Origin: Hymenobacter sp. BT559
Lineage (GTDB): Bacteria; Bacteroidota; Bacteroidia; Cytophagales; Hymenobacteraceae
DNA: 64,000 bases
NCBI RefSeq assembly: GCF_017571525.1
Contig: NZ_JAGETY010000010.1
Coordinates: 124,001-188,000 of the forward strand
Direction: 5' to 3'
Position numbers and translations under genes: made by a program
Notes under the pieces: model-generated
What the model was told of the DNA's origin: nothing
Database searches by the model: none
What the model saw: the letters and a program-made list of their open reading frames with translations, nothing else
Part shown: piece after piece, positions 59,330 to 64,000 of the stretch
Position numbering within the stretch: the stretch's first letter is position 1
Layout of the letters: each line of letters opens with the position of its first letter

Positions 59330-60745
59330 TTATTCAGCGTAGCCCAGAATTTTGAGCATGCTGCTAGCCTCTTGCTTAGGAGCGAAGACATAATCGGTAA
59401 GCGTACCATCCTTATCGCGGTCGAGGATGACGTGCTTGGGCGCCGGGATGAGGCAGTGCTTGATGCCGCCGTAGCCGCTCAGGCTCTCCTGATAAGCACC
59501 AGTGTGGAAGAAGCCCACGTAGATGGGCTGCGTGCTGGCCGGCTGGTTGCGCGGGGCCTGCAGCTGGGGCAGGAAGGTCTGGTAGATGTGCTTTTCGGAG
59601 TTGTAGTAATCCTGCGAGTCGCAGGTGAGGCCCCCTAGCTGGATTTTGCGGTAGGGGCGGTTCCAGCCATTGAGCGCCAGCATAATGAAGCGCTGGTTGA
59701 GGGCCCAGGTATCGGGCAGGTTGGTGATGAACGAGCCGTCAATCATGTACCACAACTCTTTGTCATTCTGGAGCTTTTCGTCCAGAATGGAGTAGATGGT
59801 GGCGCCACTTTCGCCCACCGTGAAGATGCCAAACTCAGTGAAGATGTTGGGCTCGGGCACGCCTTCCTCAGCGCAGATGCGCTGAATGGTGCGCAGGATT
59901 TCGGCAATCATGTACGGGTAGTCGTACTCGAGCTGAATCGAAGTCTGGATGGGCAGGCCGCCGCCGATGTCGATAGTTTGCAGCGTGGGGCAAACTTTGC
60001 GCAGCTCGCAGTACTTGTGAATGAAGCGCGACAGCTCCGACCAATAATATGACGTATCCTTGATGCCCGTGCTGATGAAATAATGCAGCATGGTGAGCTC
60101 AAAGCGCGGGTCGTCCTTGATTTTTTGCTCGTAGAGCGGCACCGCGTCGGCGTAGCGAATGCCCAGGCGCGAGGTGTAAAACTGGAAGCGCGGCTCCTCA
60201 TCGGAGGCTAGCCGCAGGCCCAGGTTGGTTTTGGTTTTGACGTGCGCATGGTAATAGTCGATTTCATTGGGCGAGTCGAGAATGGGTAGGCAATTCACAA
60301 AACCGTCGTTGATGAGGTCGGAGATTTCCTGCTTATACTCGGTTGTCTTAAACCCATTGCAAATGATGTACTTATCCTTGCCAAGCTTGCCCTGCTCGTA
60401 AAGCGAGCGGATGATGCTGATGTCAAACCACGACGAAGTTTCGAGGTGCACATCGTTTTTCAGGGCCTCGTCGAGCACGAAGCGGAAGTGCGACGATTTG
60501 GTGCAGTAGGCGTAAGAATACTTGCCGGTGTAGCCGGTCTGGGCAATGCCGTCGGCAAACCACTTTTTAGCCCGCTGAATCTGGGAGCTGATTTTAGGTA
60601 AATAAGTGAGGCGCAGCGGGGTGCCGTGCTTCTCGACCAGGGCCATCAGGTCGATGTCGTGAAAAAACAGCTCGTTTTCACGCACCTGAAAATCGGCATT
60701 CGGAAAATCGAAAGTTTGGGTAATGAGGTCCTGGTAAGTATCCAT
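59330..60745 (-). CDS. speA: Arginine decarboxylase
   Basis: Converts arginine to agmatine, the first step of putrescine and spermidine synthesis; PLP enzyme of the alanine racemase-fold (group IV) type. The 471-aa length fits the shorter Bacteroidota form, not the 650-aa enterobacterial SpeA. KYSYAYCTKSSHF near residue 75 carries the PLP-Lys segment, TIDIGGGLPIQTS near 265 the phosphate-binding Gly loop, and IYVGFFHTGAYQESLSGYGG near 418 the second active-site region. Its promoter box TACTTTTG lies at 60795. Divergent from the arginase/agmatinase gene. Confidence 0.92.
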   Translation of the reverse strand: MDTYQDLITQTFDFPNADFQVRENELFFHDIDLMALVEKHGTPLRLTYLPKISSQIQRAKKWFADGIAQTGYTGKYSYAYCTKSSHFRFVLDEALKNDVHLETSSWFDISIIRSLYEQGKLGKDKYIICNGFKTTEYKQEISDLINDGFVNCLPILDSPNEIDYYHAHVKTKTNLGLRLASDEEPRFQFYTSRLGIRYADAVPLYEQKIKDDPRFELTMLHYFISTGIKDTSYYWSELSRFIHKYCELRKVCPTLQTIDIGGGLPIQTSIQLEYDYPYMIAEILRTIQRICAEEGVPEPNIFTEFGIFTVGESGATIYSILDEKLQNDKELWYMIDGSFITNLPDTWALNQRFIMLALNGWNRPYRKIQLGGLTCDSQDYYNSEKHIYQTFLPQLQAPRNQPASTQPIYVGFFHTGAYQESLSGYGGIKHCLIPAPKHVILDRDKDGTLTDYVFAPKQEASSMLKILGYAE

Positions 60746-60794
60746 CGAAAGCGGAAAAACGGCGATAGTTTCCGACCTTTACGGGCCGGCGTAC

Positions 60795-60802
60795 CAAAAG
60801 TA
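60795..60802 (-). promoter_or_regulatory. -7 promoter box TACTTTTG of speA
   Basis: Exact minus-strand match; predicted leader of about 44 bases to the ATG at 60745. Confidence 0.55.
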
Positions 60803-60970
60803 CCGCCGGGGGCCGGAAACCTTCCGGCCACGCTTGCATCGGCCCCCGATGAAAGGAAGCGACATGGCTACGGCGCGCGGGCGCCGCAAGGCAGCGCTCG
60901 CTAGGGCCCCAACAGGGGCGCTAGCGGTACGATGCAGCGCCCCCATGTTCTTACTTTCTTTTCCCACCCG

Positions 60971-61948
60971 ATGAAACGTATCAAGCTAGTAGAAGTCCGC
61001 TCCGAACTGGGTGCTGGCACGCGCGGGGCTAGCCTGGGCATTGACGCCCTGCGCATTGCCTGCCTCAACAAGGGCTCCGATTACTTCCGGCGCTACAACT
61101 CGGTAGCCGTGCCCGACCTCAACCACGTGTTGTTTGAGAAAAACCACTTCCCGTTTGCCAAGCACATCGACGCCATTTATACGGTGCAAAAGGGCGTGGC
61201 CAGCGCCGTAGAGCAGACGCTGCGCTTTGGCGAGTTCCCGCTGGTGTTGAGCGGCGACCACAGCAGCGCCAACGCTACCATTGCCGGCATAAAGGCCGCG
61301 TACCCGCAGAAGACGCTGGGTGTTATCTGGATAGACGCGCACGCTGATATCCATTCGCCTTATACCACCCCTAGCGGCAATGTGCACGGCATGCCCCTAG
61401 CCGCCGCGCTGGGCGAAGACAACCTGCCCTGCCAGCGCCAGGCCCTCGACGCCGAAACCGAGTTTTTCTGGCGCCGCATGCAAAACCTGGCCGAGCCCGG
61501 CCCCAAGCTGCTTCCTGAGCACTTGGTATATGTGGCCGTGCGCGACACGGAGGAAGAGGAAGAAACCCTCATTGAACGGCTGGGCATCAAGTGGATAAAG
61601 CTGCCCGAAATCCAGGCTAAAGGCACGCGCCAGCTAGCCCGCGAAATTTATGAGCACCTGCGCTACTGCGACCTGGTCTACATTTCGTTTGATGTCGATA
61701 GCCTCGATTCGAGTTTCAGCAAGGGTACCGGCACGCCGGTGGAAGAAGGCCTCTTTCTCTCTGAAGGCGAAAACCTGTGCCAGGACCTGCTCGAAAACGA
61801 GCGCGTGGTATGCTTCGAGATGGGCGAAATCAACCCCACGCTCGACAACGAAAACACGATGGCAAAGAATGCCTTCAACATCCTGCAAAAAGCCACCGCC
61901 GCCATCGAGCGCCGCCTGCGGCTGGAGGAGGTGACGGGCCGCAGCTAG
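60971..61948 (+). CDS. Arginase/agmatinase family ureohydrolase
   Basis: A 325-aa ureohydrolase with a two-manganese active site. Visible motifs: LVLSGDHSSANATIAG (first metal His), VIWIDAHADIHSP (Asp-x-His-x-Asp), and YISFDVDSLDSSFSKGTGTP (Asp-x-Asp, with Ser where many members have Pro). The substrate could be arginine (giving ornithine and urea), agmatine (giving putrescine) or formiminoglutamate. The divergent speA gene makes agmatine, which favours arginase or agmatinase. Start ATG at 60971; the frame's earlier ATG would overlap the promoter region. Confidence 0.88.
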   Translation: MKRIKLVEVRSELGAGTRGASLGIDALRIACLNKGSDYFRRYNSVAVPDLNHVLFEKNHFPFAKHIDAIYTVQKGVASAVEQTLRFGEFPLVLSGDHSSANATIAGIKAAYPQKTLGVIWIDAHADIHSPYTTPSGNVHGMPLAAALGEDNLPCQRQALDAETEFFWRRMQNLAEPGPKLLPEHLVYVAVRDTEEEEETLIERLGIKWIKLPEIQAKGTRQLAREIYEHLRYCDLVYISFDVDSLDSSFSKGTGTPVEEGLFLSEGENLCQDLLENERVVCFEMGEINPTLDNENTMAKNAFNILQKATAAIERRLRLEEVTGRS

Positions 61949-61972
61949 CGGCCCTCAGATGTTATTACATCG

Positions 61973-62004
61973 TTGTCATTGCTTCTCTTTGCTCGCAATG
62001 ACAA
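61973..62004. repeat. Short-form palindromic repeat
   Basis: TTGTCATTGC / GCAATGACAA with a 12-base loop TTCTCTTTGCTC, 24 bases after the ureohydrolase stop; same family as 29162. Confidence 0.75.
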
Positions 62005-62032
62005 ATGGGGCTAGGTCAGCGCGCTGGCTTGG

Positions 62033-62236
62033 CTACTTAGTAAACTGGCTGATAAGCCTATACGCCCCAAGCGTGTAAGCAGCGGCCGAGGAGAAGTGGT
62101 TGCCGCCCTGAATGGGATGCACTTCGACTTGCATGGCATCGTAGGCATCCTGCGAGTTGAAGAAGGGTACGTAGCCGTCGGTGGCATGGAAGAGGGCTCG
62201 CGGTGGCGCTAGGGGCGGGTGCGCTCCTTTTCCAGG
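62033..62236 (-). pseudogene. Alpha/beta hydrolase C-terminal remnant
   Basis: A 67-codon open stretch with no usable start, closed upstream by an in-frame TAG at 62237-62239. The peptide reads like the last part of a secreted alpha/beta hydrolase or lipase: LFHATDGYVPFFNSQDAYDA carries the catalytic Asp context and VHPIQGGNHFSSAAAY the catalytic His. The sequence between 62240 and 62455 shows no continuation in the other two frames that I can defend. The rest of the gene has been deleted or rearranged. Confidence 0.65.
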
Positions 62237-62455
62237 CTAGAGCAGCCAGCAGCTCGACAAAAGAGGTACACCCGAGGGAAGGCAGAAAAACGAAGGAAAG
62301 GCACGCAAGAGCAGGCCCTAGCCAGTACAAGAATCCTGGGTCTAATGCCAGGCAGTGCCAGAGCCACTCCCACTACCCGGCCAGTTGGGTGCCGTACAAA
62401 AAACAACCGCCGCTGGTAGGCGGCGGCTGAAGCTTGCAGCAAACGGTAATGGAGG
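62237..62455. other. Non-coding junction upstream of the hydrolase remnant
   Basis: About 220 bases, ending in the terminator of the T9SS gene at 62407. Overlapping frames on both strands (for example 62219-62419 and 62209-62442) match nothing and look like noise. Confidence 0.5.
62407..62428 (-). terminator. Terminator of the T9SS type B gene
   Basis: CCGCCGCC and GGCGGCGG pair around a short TACCA-type loop; on the minus strand followed by GTTGTTTTTTG. Confidence 0.65.
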
Positions 62456-64000
62456 CTAGCGAATTATCTCGACCCAGCCCTTGAACGTGCGCCGGGTGCT
62501 GTTGGCATCGGCAAACTGCACTTCGGCCAGGTAGTAGTAGATGCCGCCGGGCACCAGGCCGCCGGTGGCATCGAGGCCAGTGGTGCTGCCCGTCCAGTTG
62601 ATGTAAGGGTCTTTATCGCCTTCGTATACCTTGCGGCCCCAGCGGTTGAAAATCTGGATGCGGGTGTGCAGCACCGTGCTGGAAGTTTTGGGGCGGAACA
62701 GGTCGTTTTTGCCGTCGCCGTTGGGCGTGAAGATGTTGGGCAAGAGGAAGAACGCACACTCATCCTGGCAGGCCGAGTTGCTGAGTGCGCTGCGCACGCC
62801 CTGGGCGCTCACGGCCTGCACCTGGTAGCAATAAGCCGATTTCAACAAAAAGCGGTCGGCGTAGTCGAGGCGCGTAGTCGAGTCGAGCACCACATAGCCG
62901 CCGGTTTGGGAGCTGCTGCGTAGGATGCGGTAGTAAGCGGCGGCCGTGCTGCACCCAGTGGGCGTGCTGCTCACGGTCCAGCGCAGGTTGTTCTGGTAGC
63001 GCTGGCTAGGGGCTGGGTAAGAAGGCAGCGCCGCGAGGCTGTCGCAGTTGGTGGGGTAGAGGCTGAGCACCGGCGTGCAGGGCACTGCTTGCAGCACGGT
63101 GCACGTGCGCTGGCTCTTATTCAAGAGGTTAAGTAAGAAGCTGGAGCCAGCATACTGGCCATTGGTTTGCACGTAGTAGCAGTATTGCTGGCCGGGCTGC
63201 AGCTTGGGGTCGGCATCAACGAAGGTGCCGCCGCTAGCCCCCGATGTAGCCGTGCCTACTTGGGCAAAAGTCGAACTGCCCGGGTCCTGGCGGTATATCA
63301 TCGTAGGCTGCTTGCTGTTATCCCAAGGCACGTTGTAGGCCCAGTTCACAGTAATGCGCTTGCTCAGCCCATCGGGCACGAGGCTGGTGCGCACGCTGGT
63401 AGCTGGCACGGCCGTTTCGGTAGTTTCGACCGGCGCGCCCGACGAGGCATCGGTGCTAAAAAACGTGAGCTGGTAAGTATACTGGTTGGCCGTGGTGTTC
63501 AGGCGCTGGTCCACAAAGGTGGTGTCGCTTAGGTTGGTGATAGTAGCAATGGGCGTAAAGGCCGACGAGCCCGCCACGGCCCGGCCGAGGCGGTAGCCAG
63601 CGGGCGTCCCAAACGTGCCGGTATTGGGGCGGGGCTTGGTCCACTTCACCAATATCTCGCCCAGGGTGGCGTCGGTGGCGGTCACGTCTACGTTGGTAAG
63701 CTGCGCCGAGCGACCGCTAAACGTCACGCACGTTTCTTCCGACACGATGCTAGCCCCACCTGCGGGCAGCGGAAACACGGCGTAAATGCGGTAGCAATAC
63801 GTTTTGCCCCTAGCCAGGCCGTTGCCATTATTATCGTCCGAAAAAGCGGTGGTGCCAGGCGCCACCGCGCCTATCTGCACGTAGCCCGAGCCTGCGGGCA
63901 GGCCCGTTTGGCAGGGGCCGGGCGTGAAGGGATACGGGCCTTCCTTGCGGAAAATGAGCAATTGGCTGGCATTCTGGCACGTGTATCGGTCCCAGGTCAG
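62456..64000 (-). CDS. T9SS type B sorted protein with fibronectin III modules (partial)
   Basis: The C-terminal 514 residues of a protein continuing past the window's right edge; no stop or start occurs before 64000. Several fibronectin type III-like modules repeat with a YCYRIYAV / YCYYVQTN / YCYQVQAV end-of-domain pattern. The last 95 residues are the gliding-motility-associated type B sorting domain: LPNIFTPNGDGKNDLFRP, IQIFNRWGRKVYEGD and GIYYYLAEVQF, ending RRTFKGWVEIIR. It should be exported by the type IX system and displayed at the surface, perhaps as an adhesin. Many Cys pairs suggest disulphide bonds. Confidence 0.9.
   Translation of the reverse strand: MTWDRYTCQNASQLLIFRKEGPYPFTPGPCQTGLPAGSGYVQIGAVAPGTTAFSDDNNGNGLARGKTYCYRIYAVFPLPAGGASIVSEETCVTFSGRSAQLTNVDVTATDATLGEILVKWTKPRPNTGTFGTPAGYRLGRAVAGSSAFTPIATITNLSDTTFVDQRLNTTANQYTYQLTFFSTDASSGAPVETTETAVPATSVRTSLVPDGLSKRITVNWAYNVPWDNSKQPTMIYRQDPGSSTFAQVGTATSGASGGTFVDADPKLQPGQQYCYYVQTNGQYAGSSFLLNLLNKSQRTCTVLQAVPCTPVLSLYPTNCDSLAALPSYPAPSQRYQNNLRWTVSSTPTGCSTAAAYYRILRSSSQTGGYVVLDSTTRLDYADRFLLKSAYCYQVQAVSAQGVRSALSNSACQDECAFFLLPNIFTPNGDGKNDLFRPKTSSTVLHTRIQIFNRWGRKVYEGDKDPYINWTGSTTGLDATGGLVPGGIYYYLAEVQFADANSTRRTFKGWVEIIR

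Overview
The window is a high-GC (roughly two-thirds G+C by eye) Bacteroidota chromosome segment, most like Hymenobacter or a close Cytophagales relative. Reasons: type IX secretion sorting tails (type A on a GH13 amylase, type B on a gliding-motility-associated protein), Bacteroidota-restricted families (DUF1573, DUF2911, DUF3667, DUF4173, DUF4197, DUF4833, DUF2027-Smr, the HTH-less sigma-54-type response regulator, Rho with a long disordered insert), exact TAnnTTTG -7 promoter boxes, no obvious Shine-Dalgarno pattern, and dispersed palindromes of the TTGTCATTGCGAGC type. It looks like core and ordinary accessory chromosome: no prophage, integrase, transposase, CRISPR array, rRNA or tRNA was seen.

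Layout. 1-7.5 kb: amidohydrolase lipoprotein, AMP nucleosidase, solitary HsdR-N nuclease-like protein, rhamnose mutarotase-like protein, alanine dehydrogenase, VOC protein, DUF1573. 7.7-12.4 kb: fused two-subunit E1 of a 2-oxoacid dehydrogenase, a lipoprotein, a LuxE-like acyl-activating protein and a lower-GC secreted orphan. 12.5-18 kb: HTH-less NtrC-type regulator, RNase P RNA (minus strand, with a repeat-built P12 arm), cupin, metallophosphoesterase, GH43, DUF2027-Smr. 18-24.7 kb: secreted GH13, GlcNAc kinase-like ATPase, a DisA_N (diadenylate cyclase-like) protein with a large unfamiliar N-terminal region, small membrane protein, DUF3140. 24.7-32.3 kb: flavoprotein, cation/proton antiporter, CLC-CBS chloride protein, AddB-like nuclease. 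32.4-42 kb: a tiny Cys-rich candidate gene with its own terminator, a PIG-L deacetylase with a low-GC middle, aspartate kinase, CocE-type hydrolase, DUF2911, serS. 42-49.5 kb: rho with a structured leader, GAF protein, a DUF3667/UbiA/methyltransferase group, DUF4197. 49.6-58.9 kb: a long plus-strand series (membrane protein plus wHTH regulator, DUF4173, two paralogous small membrane proteins flanking a B12-binding radical SAM enzyme, a ferritin-like diiron protein, more membrane proteins, class A PBP). 59-64 kb: small lipoprotein, arginine decarboxylase divergent from an arginase/agmatinase-family enzyme, a decayed alpha/beta hydrolase tail and the C-terminal part of a T9SS type B protein cut by the window edge.

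How it fits together. Most genes are single units or short runs divided by strong bidirectional hairpins. The clearest functional groupings are arginine decarboxylase/ureohydrolase (polyamine or arginine use), secreted polysaccharide use (GH43, GH13, GlcNAc kinase), and a possible biosynthetic set around the radical SAM and diiron enzymes. The RNase P promoter gives an internal ruler (about six bases from the last base of the -7 box to the RNA start). Applied elsewhere, it predicts that several genes here are leaderless or nearly so.

The most interesting signals are the DisA_N protein with an altered RHR motif, the radical SAM/diiron cluster between GC-contrasting paralogues, the repeat-expanded P12 arm of RNase P RNA, palindromic repeats that supply stop codons, the mosaic deacetylase gene, and a codon-context excess of CTAG.
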